Origin: Shewanella acanthi
Lineage (GTDB): Bacteria; Pseudomonadota; Gammaproteobacteria; Enterobacterales; Shewanellaceae
Reading direction: 5' to 3'
Length of the DNA: 64,000 nucleotides
Assembly (NCBI RefSeq): GCF_019457475.1
Contig: NZ_CP080413.1
Location: 2,294,001 to 2,358,000 of the forward strand
The position numbers and the translations under genes were made by a program. Below are positions 53,673 through 62,831 of the stretch, piece after piece (the first letter of the stretch is position 1; each line of letters begins with the position of its first letter). The notes under the pieces are model-generated. The model searched no databases. It was not told the DNA's origin and saw nothing but the letters and a program-made list of their open reading frames with translations.

Positions 53673-53783
53673 TTAACCTACCAGCGGATTAAATTTACGA
53701 CCTTCGCAGGTATCTCGTTCAGTGAATACAATCACTGGCTTCACGATGGCCAACCTTCCTTGGTGGCCATCGCGCTTATTGAA

Positions 53784-54707
53784 CTATTTTTGCTTCTGCG
53801 CCTTTTCTGCCGCTAACACCTCAGCCATTGGCGGCACTATCGTGCTGGCATCGAGTCGCATTTGGAACCAATTTAAACGCCAGTCGAGATGCGGGCCATT
53901 GGCACGACCGGTTGCGCCCACCTCGGCTACAGCCTGCCCCTGTTTAACGGTTTCCCCAGACTTTACATAGAGCTTACTTAAGTGCAAAAAGCTTGAACTC
54001 ACGCCATAGCCATGGTCGATAATAAGGGTACCGCCAGAATAAAACATATCAGGTACAGACAGGCTAATCATCCCATCGGCGGGCGCGACCACCACAGTGC
54101 CGGTTTTTGCGGCCACATCGACACCAAAATGTGGGTTACCCGGCACATCGTTATAAATCCGCTGACTGCCATAAACGCCAGAAATACGTCCCGTCAAAGG
54201 CCAGATAAAGGATTGTAAAAATGCGGTTTGCTCGCTAAAAGTATTACGCGCCGCTTTCACTTGAGCCGTATCCTTGGCCGCTCTTTCTTGAGCTACGGGA
54301 TCGGGCTTCATGATTTTATTGCTGATCCCCTTAACACTTTGAATATCGTATTCACGCTTTACGACTGACAAAGGTTTAACCTCAGTCAAACCATCGGGAT
54401 AAACCAAGGTTAATTGCTGTGAGAGTTGTGCGTCCCTATCAAACCCAAAGACAAAATGCCCATCGCTTGTCATCTTAAGCGCTTCGCCATTTAAACTGAC
54501 TTTTGTGCCTGCTGGCGCTTTACCACGAATAAGAGCGCCCTGCTCAAATTTCCCTTCGAAGCTCACCTCCGCGGCAGCAGACAGGCTCACCAAGGATAAT
54601 AATGCCAAAACTGCGTTGAATTTTTTTGATCGAATGAATGAAATTAAAGAGAAGTTAGCAGAGCTACTCACCACAGGTACTTTATTTAACCATGCAAACA
54701 TTTTCAC
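53784..54707 (-). CDS. M23 family peptidase-like protein
   Basis: 307 residues. A long N-terminus with an unusual distance to the hydrophobic core (FNAVLALLSLVSLSAAA near residue 30) suggests export. The C-terminal LytM-type domain has GNPHFGVDVAAKTGT (His-x3-Asp metal ligands), SGGTLIIDHGYGVSSSFLHLS, and GPHLDWRLNWFQM where LytM enzymes usually have HxH. Asp is at the third ligand position, a variant seen in some gammaproteobacterial members. Probably cuts or binds peptidoglycan. Same strand as the pterin synthase but separated by a terminator. Confidence 0.82.
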   Translation of the reverse strand: MKMFAWLNKVPVVSSSANFSLISFIRSKKFNAVLALLSLVSLSAAAEVSFEGKFEQGALIRGKAPAGTKVSLNGEALKMTSDGHFVFGFDRDAQLSQQLTLVYPDGLTEVKPLSVVKREYDIQSVKGISNKIMKPDPVAQERAAKDTAQVKAARNTFSEQTAFLQSFIWPLTGRISGVYGSQRIYNDVPGNPHFGVDVAAKTGTVVVAPADGMISLSVPDMFYSGGTLIIDHGYGVSSSFLHLSKLYVKSGETVKQGQAVAEVGATGRANGPHLDWRLNWFQMRLDASTIVPPMAEVLAAEKAQKQK

Positions 54708-54803
54708 AAATCCTTATTTTAAGCTTAGGTAAATCGACATCGAAACCACAGGCTAGACACTGTAGGTACGCTCAACAAGTCGAACATTCGTAGTTATCGT
54801 AAC

Positions 54804-54831
54804 AATAAAGCCCACCAAGGTGGGCTTTATT
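54804..54831. terminator. Symmetrical terminator downstream of the pterin synthase
   Basis: AATAAAGCCCACC AA GGTGGGCTTTATT: a 13-bp stem, symmetric, so it may work in both directions. It lies just past the stop of the minus-strand pterin synthase gene. Confidence 0.7.
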
Positions 54832-54854
54832 GAATGATTTATCTCACTTAGGCG

Positions 54855-55739
54855 CTAGCGTGATGACGCGCCCTTAGAGACGATGGCACCCTTACCGACA
54901 CCCTCATAGGCAATCACAGTAAAGTGGCTACTTGGCACCTGAGTCGCTAACGTTGTTGCCATAAAATCGGCGAGCAGTTCTACCGTGGTATCGTGGGGAA
55001 TGATATCGCAACTGCTCTTTGGCATAGCAAGCTGAAAATCCCCCTGCGGCGCCTGATAATGAAAACCATAGTGGCTATCATCGCTAATTTTAGTTTGCGG
55101 TGACAGATTAAGGCTCTTAACAGACACTAAATCCTCTTCGCTGCCTAAATAGATATCGTGCCAACGCTTAGCCCAATACTCATCCCATTTTGGCGCCGCA
55201 GCACCATTCTCGAACACGTTGACAGGGCTGCGATGTCCATGGGCGATACGTTGGCAGTTACCGTCGTGTTTACGCAGACCATGGCTGTAATGGTAATAAG
55301 GTGTCTCTAACACTTCATGTCTCAGGGTTAAAGTAATCCCCTCAACATTATCTGGCAGGGTTTCGCGCAGGGCTTTTTGCAGGAAGGCGGTCACGCTTTC
55401 GATATCAATCTGCTCGGAGGGAACCAGTGCAAAAGCCTGTGATGGACAAGCGAGGTGGATTTCACCGGCTTTACTATCAAAGTCCATCCAGACTCGGTCA
55501 CCTTGTTGCTGCCAACGAACACTACTACAAGCGGTTGGCACTAATAAACGGTGATCGGCCACCGCATCTATGGTGTGCTTGATGGTACGTTTTACCTTGG
55601 CAAAATCGAGCACCATGTTTTGGTGATCCAGCCCGCCCTCAAGCAATACATCAACAATCCAACTTTCCCCTACCATGCCGCGAACTGGGCACAGATAGGA
55701 AAAATCAATCACAGTTAAATCTTTAACAAACAGTTGCAT
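54855..55739 (-). CDS. Tandem T-fold 6-carboxytetrahydropterin synthase-like protein
   Basis: 294 residues, roughly twice the length of QueD (about 120), with two T-fold repeats. The second half has the active-site features of the family: YYHYSHGLRKHDGNCQRIAHGH contains the catalytic Cys and the zinc-binding His and HxH, and IAYEGVG holds the conserved Glu. The first half keeps the fold landmarks (MVLDFAKVKRTIKHTID, DHRLLVPT), but its GESWIVDV lacks the HGH zinc site. Members of this family make 6-carboxy-tetrahydropterin, a queuosine precursor, or related pterins. Product and role here are inferred. No other que genes are adjacent. Confidence 0.82.
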   Translation of the reverse strand: MQLFVKDLTVIDFSYLCPVRGMVGESWIVDVLLEGGLDHQNMVLDFAKVKRTIKHTIDAVADHRLLVPTACSSVRWQQQGDRVWMDFDSKAGEIHLACPSQAFALVPSEQIDIESVTAFLQKALRETLPDNVEGITLTLRHEVLETPYYHYSHGLRKHDGNCQRIAHGHRSPVNVFENGAAAPKWDEYWAKRWHDIYLGSEEDLVSVKSLNLSPQTKISDDSHYGFHYQAPQGDFQLAMPKSSCDIIPHDTTVELLADFMATTLATQVPSSHFTVIAYEGVGKGAIVSKGASSR

Positions 55740-56097
55740 TTACGCTCCTCGGCGGAAAAACAGTCCACCACAACAGGGTACAGTGCCACTTGGCAATAGC
55801 CGAGCACACTCATTTGAGCAATCACACTTGAATAAGGTCACTCAAACAACCCAGATATAGACTCAGGATTTTAATCAATTATGCCGCGCACCGCGAGCAA
55901 TGAATTGTCCTGCGGTGTTTTTTGCCCAAAGCAACAGCATAGGCCATAAAACCGAGTGATGAAATTGCCAGTTTTAGGAGCGAGTTAGGAACAGCCCAAA
56001 GGATAAGTGCGTGTAAGTTGCTCCGATTCCTTATCAATTGATGGAAAGTAAAAGCCGAGGATAAACCTCGGCTTTCTTTATCAATTCAGTGAATGGA
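55740..56097. other. Intergenic region with an orphan plus-strand terminator-like hairpin
   Basis: About 360 bases between two minus-strand genes. On the plus strand, CACCGC (about 55890) pairs with GCGGTG and is followed by TTTTTT (to about 55922). No plus-strand gene precedes it, so a small RNA is possible but unproven. No gene seen. Confidence 0.4.
56050..56076 (-). terminator. Intrinsic terminator of yejK
   Basis: On the minus strand AAAGCCGAGG TTTAT CCTCGGCTTT is followed by TACTTTCC; the stem is 10 bp. Confidence 0.7.
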
Positions 56098-57126
56098 TTA
56101 TTCACCCTTTAGACGACGGTCCAGCTGATCTTTTAAGTTTGCAGGGACACCTTTGATCAAAATCGTGTCCGAAATTGGGTCATAAATAACTCGCTGGCCT
56201 AAATGGCCGCCGTCGAAACTTAGGGTGACGCCACCGCCCGTGCCAGAGAATTTCTTCAGTTGTCTTAGGGTCGATTTATCGGCGGGAAATTCATCATCCA
56301 GCTCATAACTGCCGCCACGGGCAAAGTCATAGAAGGAATCCATACCTTGATCGGCAAGTTCATCGGCTAAGTCCTTGATCTCAATATCAGCACCCGCATC
56401 GAAACGCTCTGAGCAATATTCAAATACCTTATCGCGACACTGCTGACGCTCTTCCTTAGTGAGTTCACTGCTGGCGACAAAGTCTTCAACGGCGTTCATC
56501 AGGGTTTTGTTTTGCGCTTTAGTGTTAACCCCTTCGACGCAGCCCATAAAGTCGAGGAAAAAGTCGGCAACCTTACGGCCAGCGCGGCCACGAATGAAGG
56601 AGATATACTTACGTGACTCTTTATCGGCTTGCCACTCGGTTAAATCGATTCGAGCCGCAAGTTGAATGTTGCTCAAATCTAAGTGATTGTTTTGTGACAG
56701 CTCCATATCGTCAAGTACCGTCATCGACGATTTTGCACTCAGTAGCGCCACAAAGAGGAAGTCACTCGCCATATGGGTGTAGCAAGATAAGAGCAAAAAG
56801 CCGCCTTGGCTAAAATCGTATTTGGCTAACTCTTCCTGCAGCAATTTACTCGCCTGACCGGAGAAATCCACAAAGCCCAAGTTGCCGGCGCGGTATTCAC
56901 TCAGGGCATTGGCAAAGGCAGGATTGGCCTCACCATCGTCACCATGGACACCAAAAAAGCCAAAGCCCTTACCGGATTTACTGGTGTAGGTTTGATGCAA
57001 TTCATCCAACATCATCTCAACGGCTTGGCTGTTCAGCAATGGCTGGGGCCGTAATCGGCAACGTAATTGACCCTGACTGTCCTGGGAAATCTCGTGAATA
57101 ATTGCTTGTTCGATGTTAATACTCAT
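56098..57126 (-). CDS. yejK: Nucleoid-associated protein YejK (NdpA)
   Basis: 342 residues, close to E. coli YejK (335). The start [13 protein letters not shown], the middle [40 protein letters not shown] and the C-terminal basic end ([10 protein letters not shown]) match the NdpA family. These proteins bind the nucleoid and interact with DNA topoisomerases. yejK is divergent from yejL and yejM, the same layout as E. coli. Firm assignment. Confidence 0.95.
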   Translation of the reverse strand: MSINIEQAIIHEISQDSQGQLRCRLRPQPLLNSQAVEMMLDELHQTYTSKSGKGFGFFGVHGDDGEANPAFANALSEYRAGNLGFVDFSGQASKLLQEELAKYDFSQGGFLLLSCYTHMASDFLFVALLSAKSSMTVLDDMELSQNNHLDLSNIQLAARIDLTEWQADKESRKYISFIRGRAGRKVADFFLDFMGCVEGVNTKAQNKTLMNAVEDFVASSELTKEERQQCRDKVFEYCSERFDAGADIEIKDLADELADQGMDSFYDFARGGSYELDDEFPADKSTLRQLKKFSGTGGGVTLSFDGGHLGQRVIYDPISDTILIKGVPANLKDQLDRRLKGE

Positions 57127-57203
57127 AAGCCCTGATAGTGATGCTGGAATAAATCCGTTATTATATGCCGCTAATCCATTCCAAAGTGAAACATTTTTTG
57201 ATT

Positions 57204-57422
57204 ATGGCAATCCAATCGAAATACTCAAATACGCAAGTTGAATCATTGATCACCGAGATTTTAGCGGTACTCGAAAAGCACAAAGCCCCCACTGATTTAA
57301 GTCTGATGGCCTTAGGTAACTGTGTTACCCATTTGCTGGAGCGCAAAGTGCCGAGTGAATCTCGCCAAGCCGTGGCGGAGCAATTTGCTAAAGCGCTCGC
57401 ACAATCGGTGAAATCCAATTAA
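57204..57422 (+). CDS. yejL: YejL (DUF1414) family protein
   Basis: 72 residues from the ATG at 57204 ([20 protein letters not shown]); an in-frame start at 57165 is less likely. The whole sequence matches the UPF0352 pattern: [24 protein letters not shown] and [15 protein letters not shown]. Small helical protein that dimerises; function unknown. It lies between divergent yejK and the downstream yejM, as in E. coli. Confidence 0.93.
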   Translation: MAIQSKYSNTQVESLITEILAVLEKHKAPTDLSLMALGNCVTHLLERKVPSESRQAVAEQFAKALAQSVKSN

Positions 57423-57488
57423 GTTAGACGAGTTATCATCGTTAAAACATAATAAGATACAACGTCTTTGAGGAATAAGCGGATCATT

Positions 57489-59279
57489 ATGGTCGAGCGT
57501 AAAAAGCAAATGAGTCGCGATCGCGTATCTCGTCTCGTCAACTGGGGACATTGGTTCGCCTTCTTTAATGGCTTTCTCGCCATGTTAGTCGGTAGCCGTT
57601 ATCTCAGTACCGTCGGATACCCCGAGACTTGGTTTGGTTGGGGCTACTTAGCCGTCAGTACCATTGGCCAGTTCAGCTTTCTCGCCTTTATCGTCTATTT
57701 GGTCTGCCTGTTCCCACTGACATTGATTTTACCCTATTCCAAGATATTACGGGGCGTCGCCGCCTTCATTGCGACCATCAGTCTGTGTATCTTGCTTTAC
57801 GACACCATCGTTTACGCCGACTACGGCCTGCACTTAAGTCCCTTTGCCTTCGACTTGGCTTGGGCAGATTTAAGTGCCCTGCTCCATGGGACTTCCTATA
57901 TTGTTACGCCTATTGCCATCGCGCTCATTGAACTCACCGCTGCCAATTTCCTTTGGAAGCGCATCGATAAAATTCAGCGCCTGCAATTAGGCAACAAGGT
58001 ACTTGCTGTTGTCGGGATTTGTTTTGTCAGCAGTCATTTAGTGCATATTTGGGCCGATGCCGCTGACATCACTGAAATTACCCGTTTCGATGAAACCTAT
58101 CCTTTATCATACCCTGCGACCGCGCGCTCCTTTATGGAAAGTCACGGGATTGATGGTGCGCCTCAGACAGAAGAAGAGGTCAATCGCCTCAATTCGACAT
58201 TAAACTATCCGACAGAACCACTGCAATGTCAGGCCGATAGCAAACCTAATGTATTACTGCTCACCATCGACAGCTTGCGGGCCGATATGGTCGATGCCAA
58301 GACCATGCCCTTTTTAACTCAATTTATGCAGCAAAATCAGAATTTCACCGAGCATTTTAGTGGTGGAAATCAGTTTAAGTCTGGCATGTTCGCCCTCATG
58401 TACGGTCTGCAGGGCAGCTATGGCGATGCAAGGGTGTTTAACACCACTCGCCCCGTGTTAACCGAAACCTTTAAGCAGGCGGGTTATCAATTAGGTCTGT
58501 TTATCGGTGAAAGTAATATGAATCAGCGCTCAGCACAGGCGATGTTCAGCGACTTTAACGCCAAAATAGCTGTTGAAACGAACGGTAGCGCCGATGCGGA
58601 TTTACATTCGGCCGCAAGCTTTACTGAATGGCAAGGTCAACAAACTGTACCTTGGTTTGCCCTCGTTAATCTTAAAGCGCCAGAAAACTTCGATACACCC
58701 GTAGGCTTCCTTGGGATTGAAACGGTAAAACCCACCAATCCGTTAAAACCAGCGCAAAAGGTGTTATTCAATCAATATCGCCAGTCGTTAAATTTCATCG
58801 ACAAGCAACTTGAGTCGATAGTGACGCAATTGCCTAAGGACACCTTAGTCGTTATAACTGGGGTTAACGGAAAAGTCTTTACCAGTAACACCGATGAAGC
58901 CATGCGTAATTTATCCCCCGAAAGTGTCAAAGTGCCGATGGTTATCCATTGGCCAAATCCAGTTGCGGCAAAGGTTAACTATCGCACCAGCCACTATGGC
59001 TTAGTGCCAACCTTAATGACCCATGTACTGGGTTGCACCAACAATACTTCAGACTACAGTGCTGGGCGCAGCTTGCTGCAACCAAATCAAGAAACGTGGA
59101 TTTATATCGGTGACAGCCGCATCTTTGCCATCTACCAACAACACGAAGTGACTGTCATCGACCGTCACGGTAAGTATCGCATTTATGATGAGCAGTTTGA
59201 GCGTCGATTACGCAAAAAAATGAGTGCGCCAGAGCTGATTGAAGTGATGCGTGAAGGCAGACGCTTATACAACCATTAA
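57489..59279 (+). CDS. yejM: Inner-membrane sulfatase-like protein YejM (PbgA/LapC)
   Basis: 596 residues from the ATG at 57489 (MVERKKQMSRDR); a TTG at 57468 would add seven. The N-terminal half has about five transmembrane helices (FFNGFLAMLVGSRYL; FSFLAFIVYLVCLF; VAAFIATISLCIL and others). The C-terminal half is a periplasmic alkaline-phosphatase-like domain (NVLLLTIDSLRADMV; FSGGNQFKSGMFAL; VKVPMVIHWP). YejM (PbgA, LapC) senses lipopolysaccharide in the inner membrane and controls LpxC turnover through LapB. It follows yejL by 66 bases and ends at a terminator. Confidence 0.94.
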   Translation: MVERKKQMSRDRVSRLVNWGHWFAFFNGFLAMLVGSRYLSTVGYPETWFGWGYLAVSTIGQFSFLAFIVYLVCLFPLTLILPYSKILRGVAAFIATISLCILLYDTIVYADYGLHLSPFAFDLAWADLSALLHGTSYIVTPIAIALIELTAANFLWKRIDKIQRLQLGNKVLAVVGICFVSSHLVHIWADAADITEITRFDETYPLSYPATARSFMESHGIDGAPQTEEEVNRLNSTLNYPTEPLQCQADSKPNVLLLTIDSLRADMVDAKTMPFLTQFMQQNQNFTEHFSGGNQFKSGMFALMYGLQGSYGDARVFNTTRPVLTETFKQAGYQLGLFIGESNMNQRSAQAMFSDFNAKIAVETNGSADADLHSAASFTEWQGQQTVPWFALVNLKAPENFDTPVGFLGIETVKPTNPLKPAQKVLFNQYRQSLNFIDKQLESIVTQLPKDTLVVITGVNGKVFTSNTDEAMRNLSPESVKVPMVIHWPNPVAAKVNYRTSHYGLVPTLMTHVLGCTNNTSDYSAGRSLLQPNQETWIYIGDSRIFAIYQQHEVTVIDRHGKYRIYDEQFERRLRKKMSAPELIEVMREGRRLYNH

Positions 59280-59308
59280 ACAGTAAGCGGGATTGCCTTA
59301 AATATTAA

Positions 59309-59335
59309 CAGCCCCACACTGTGGGGCTTTTTTAT
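59309..59335 (+). terminator. Intrinsic terminator of yejM
   Basis: AGCCCCACA CTG TGGGGCT followed by TTTTTTATC, 30 bases past the stop codon. Confidence 0.8.
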
Positions 59336-59358
59336 CGAAAAGTGAAACCCTAAGTGGA

Positions 59359-60453
59359 TTAAACCGTCGAGTAACGCTCAAGCCAGTGGGCGTAGGATGA
59401 AGGCAACACCCAAGATGGGCGAGATACCTTAAGGATTTGCGCCATCTGATATGGGTAATTTGGATTGGCTAAAAACGCTTTACCAATCATCACCAAATCC
59501 ATTTGCTCGTCTTGAATCGACTGCTCGGCATGGTGTGGATTATCCATTCCCCACGAAGTCGCCACAGGTAAGCCGACCTCACGGCGCACGCGCTCAGCAA
59601 TCGGCGCGAGGAAGGCAGGGCTCCAAGGCACATTCGCCGTAGGGGTCGAGAAGCAAATACTCACGTTTAGCATATCCAAGCCCAGTTGTTTAAATTGCTT
59701 TACCAACTGAATAGATTCATTAAGGGTTTGCTCATCCTTATCATCGAATTCAATCACACCAAAACGCGCTGTTAATGGCAAATGATCTGGCCATACTTCG
59801 CGAACGGCGGCTAAGGTTTCGAGCAAGAAGCGACCACGACCAGCGGCATCACCACCGTATTCATCGGTACGTTGGTTGGCATAAGTTGAAAAGAAGCTTT
59901 GGGCTAAATAACCGTGGGCAAAATGCAGTTCTAGCCATTCAAAGCCTGCATCTAACGCACGCTTCGCAGCCGCCACAAAATCTGCCTTAACCCGCTCGAT
60001 GTCCGCTTTTGTCATTGCTTTAGGCACTTTACCTAAATTAGCACCGAAGGGAACATTGGATGGCGAAATGGTATCCCAAGCCTCCTCACCGTCTTTAATA
60101 TGGTCATCCCCTTCCCACGGAATATGGGCACTAGCCTTGCGACCCGCGTGGGCAATTTGGATACCTGCAACGGCCCCAGCTCCCTTAATTGAACTTGCAA
60201 CCTTGGCAAGTCCTGCGGCCTGTTCATTATTCCAAAGGCCTAAACACCTTGGTGTAATACGTCCCTCTGGGGAAACTGCGGTAGCTTCAACCACGACAAG
60301 GCCAGCACCGCCACGGGCAAGGCTCGCATAATGCACATGGTGCCACTCGTTGGTTAAGCCATCTTTTGCCTGATACTGACACATAGGCGCCACGGCGATT
60401 CTGTTCTTCAAGGTGATACTTTTTAAACTAAAAGGAGAAAATAACTGTGACAT
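59359..60453 (-). CDS. NADH:flavin oxidoreductase, Old Yellow Enzyme family (YqjM-like)
   Basis: 364 residues. The OYE barrel is clear: LFSPFSLKSITLKNRIAVAPMCQY with the active-site Cys typical of the YqjM subgroup, QIAHAGRKAS, GFEWLELHFAHGYLAQSFF with the His pair that binds the substrate carbonyl, and RTDEYGGDAAGRGRFLLE. FMN phosphate contacts lie in DLVMIGKAFLANPNYPY. The enzyme reduces alpha,beta-unsaturated carbonyls with NAD(P)H. It is divergent from the LysR gene, which probably regulates it; the 100-base gap would hold the shared operator. Confidence 0.92.
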   Translation of the reverse strand: MSQLFSPFSLKSITLKNRIAVAPMCQYQAKDGLTNEWHHVHYASLARGGAGLVVVEATAVSPEGRITPRCLGLWNNEQAAGLAKVASSIKGAGAVAGIQIAHAGRKASAHIPWEGDDHIKDGEEAWDTISPSNVPFGANLGKVPKAMTKADIERVKADFVAAAKRALDAGFEWLELHFAHGYLAQSFFSTYANQRTDEYGGDAAGRGRFLLETLAAVREVWPDHLPLTARFGVIEFDDKDEQTLNESIQLVKQFKQLGLDMLNVSICFSTPTANVPWSPAFLAPIAERVRREVGLPVATSWGMDNPHHAEQSIQDEQMDLVMIGKAFLANPNYPYQMAQILKVSRPSWVLPSSYAHWLERYSTV

Positions 60454-60553
60454 GGGGATCTCTAGATTGTAATGAACAACATTGACGACAGACTAAGGCT
60501 AAAGTGTCATAATTAAAAGTATCTATAGATTATGGCTTTGATAAAAATTTATT

Positions 60554-61420
60554 ATGGTTAATCCACTGTGGCTCCACACCTTTGCCGTGTTGGTTGAAAA
60601 GGGAAACTTTACCCGTACCGCTGAAACCATCGGCATTACGCAAGCAGCAGTGAGTCAACACATCAGTCGACTTGAAGCCGAATATGGACCACTGTTTATC
60701 CGCCGCAGTCGCCAACTCGAAATTACTCCGATAGGTCAAAGCCTCTTAGCCTATGTTAATGACATTTCCTGCGCCGAAAAACGACTGCAGCAAAAGCTGA
60801 CAGAAGATGATCCCCATACCGGCGATATCAGTCTTATTACCCCTGGCAGCATTGGCTTAACCCTATTTCCACTACTGCTTGAATTACAAGCTAGTTATCC
60901 TAAGCTTACGATTCATCATCGGTTTGCGCCGGATAAGGAAATTCTCAATGCCATCCTTAACAATCAACACGAAATTGGCATAGTGGCTTTTAAACCAACG
61001 GATCCCAGTATTTGCAGTAGTCACTTTACCGAGGAGCCGCTTGAACTCGTGGTACCTGCAGGAATGCAAATTGAAGACTGGCAAGATTTACAACGACTTG
61101 GCTTTATCTCTCACCCCGATGGGGAAGCAATGGCAACTCGGCTATTGAGCCGAAAATATCCAGGAAGCCGCAGTATTCAAGAAATACCTTGTCGTGGTTT
61201 TACGAATCAAATCAGCCTTATACTCGAACCAGTTGCTAAAGGACTTGGTTTTACCGTACTGCCACGCTACGCCCGTAAAGCCTTTGAGCGGCAAGAGGAA
61301 ATCAGCGTGATTGAATGTGGTAGTCAGGTCGTCGATACCCTCTGGCTTATTCACCGCGCCGAATGGCCTCTAACCCAGAGAGCGCAGAAAGCTATCAAGT
61401 TTTTAAGAAGTAAAATTTAG
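60554..61420 (+). CDS. LysR family transcriptional regulator
   Basis: 288 residues. The N-terminal winged helix is typical (MVNPLWLHTFAVLVEKGNFTRTAETIGITQAAVSQHISRLE), followed by a linker helix and a periplasmic-binding-type effector domain (DISLITPGSIGLTLFPLLLEL; GIVAFKPTDPSICSSHF; VAKGLGFTVLPRYAR). Length is normal. It lies divergent from the Old Yellow Enzyme gene, the usual arrangement for a LysR regulator and its target. The effector is unknown. Confidence 0.92.
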   Translation: MVNPLWLHTFAVLVEKGNFTRTAETIGITQAAVSQHISRLEAEYGPLFIRRSRQLEITPIGQSLLAYVNDISCAEKRLQQKLTEDDPHTGDISLITPGSIGLTLFPLLLELQASYPKLTIHHRFAPDKEILNAILNNQHEIGIVAFKPTDPSICSSHFTEEPLELVVPAGMQIEDWQDLQRLGFISHPDGEAMATRLLSRKYPGSRSIQEIPCRGFTNQISLILEPVAKGLGFTVLPRYARKAFERQEEISVIECGSQVVDTLWLIHRAEWPLTQRAQKAIKFLRSKI

Positions 61421-61596
61421 ACTTTTAATTAAGTAACATAGAAAGTAATACCCTATCTATACTTGATAGAAATAAATCACCATAATCACAGTTAAATCAT
61501 CTTATACATGCTGATTCTTTACGAGTATTCCTTAGAAACAACTTGGCACAATTGTTTATACATAGACTTAGTGTTTTATTGAATAACGGTTTCTCA

Positions 61597-62559
61597 ATGA
61601 CGAAAGCAACCCAGGGAACAAACACTTCCCACGATAAAGAAGCAATTGATACTATCCTGAACTGTTTGGACGCACTGGTTTATGTGTCCGATCTCAAAAC
61701 ATACGAAGTACTGTATCTAAACGACTACGGCCTTGCTCAATGGGGCAGCGCAAGAAACAAAAAATGTTATCAGTTGCTTCAATCGGGTCAAACCTCACCC
61801 TGCAATTTTTGCACTAATCATAGACTGCTTGATACTGAGGGGAATCCGAATGGGGTATATGTTTGGGAATTTCAAAATACCCTTAATGGTAGATGGTACC
61901 AATGTCGCGATCAGGCTATTCGTTGGACAGATGGACGCCTCGTAAGGATTGAAATCGCCTTCGACATTACGGACAGAAAGTCCATGGAAATGGAGCTGTT
62001 AATCGCAAAATCCCTTGCTGAAAAACAAGCTGATACCGATATGCTCACCCAGATCAATAATCGTCGTGCATTTTTTAATCTGGGTATACAAATGGTTCAT
62101 CAAACCCATCGACTAAAGGAAAGTTTAGCGGTAATCATGTTTGATCTTGATCATTTTAAACAAATCAATGATTTATGGGGGCATGCGTCGGGAGATGCGG
62201 CTTTGATACACGTTGCTCACCTTGCACAGGACATTATTCGCAAAACCGATATACTGGCCAGAATTGGAGGCGAAGAGTTTGCCATTTTGCTTCCTAATGC
62301 CACTCAAGAACACGCCGCGCAGTTGGCAGAACGCATAAGGCAAGCATTTGCTAGTACGCCTTTGGAGTATGATGGGCGAAAAATCTACTGCACTGCGAGT
62401 TTTGGGGTTACCTCCCTAGCCCTTGAACACATCGCACCCGACTATGATCCCCTGCAGTTACTTAGTGCATTAGTCAATTTTGCCGACGAAGCTATGATTA
62501 ATGCTAAACGACAGGGCAGAAATCGTATTTGTCGTTCATTAGAACTCAGCTTTGGTTAG
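61597..62559 (+). CDS. PAS-GGDEF diguanylate cyclase
   Basis: 320 residues from the ATG at 61597 (MTKATQGTNTSHDKEAI); a TTG at 61543 would add 18 residues and neither start has a strong ribosome-binding site. The PAS domain (about 15-140) carries a cysteine cluster, CYQLLQSGQTSPCNFCTN, that could bind a metal or sense redox state. A short coiled coil (EMELLIAKSLAEKQAD) leads to the GGDEF domain with MFDLDHFKQINDLWGH, the active-site motif GGEEF and an inhibitory I-site RKTD five residues before it. Both sites look intact, so c-di-GMP synthesis is expected. The VpsR-like activator follows 270 bases downstream on the same strand. Confidence 0.9.
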   Translation: MTKATQGTNTSHDKEAIDTILNCLDALVYVSDLKTYEVLYLNDYGLAQWGSARNKKCYQLLQSGQTSPCNFCTNHRLLDTEGNPNGVYVWEFQNTLNGRWYQCRDQAIRWTDGRLVRIEIAFDITDRKSMEMELLIAKSLAEKQADTDMLTQINNRRAFFNLGIQMVHQTHRLKESLAVIMFDLDHFKQINDLWGHASGDAALIHVAHLAQDIIRKTDILARIGGEEFAILLPNATQEHAAQLAERIRQAFASTPLEYDGRKIYCTASFGVTSLALEHIAPDYDPLQLLSALVNFADEAMINAKRQGRNRICRSLELSFG

Positions 62560-62831
62560 TCCAATCACGCTTCCTAGTGGTTTATAGCATAAACTAAGCA
62601 AACTACTTACTTGTCACCCCTTTTGCCGATATTGGTGAACATAGCCAATTGCTGCTTGAACCTCATCAGGGTTCTGTTTGATCTTTCCATCATCTCAATT
62701 TAAAACATATCACACTGTAAAATAGTCAATTTAATTTTACGCTAGATCCAAAGGTTGATGTTTTCAAGCTTGAGGCCGCAGAATGCACAACCTACACTTA
62801 ACTGCAGAAGCACTCCAACGCTCTGACGTGT

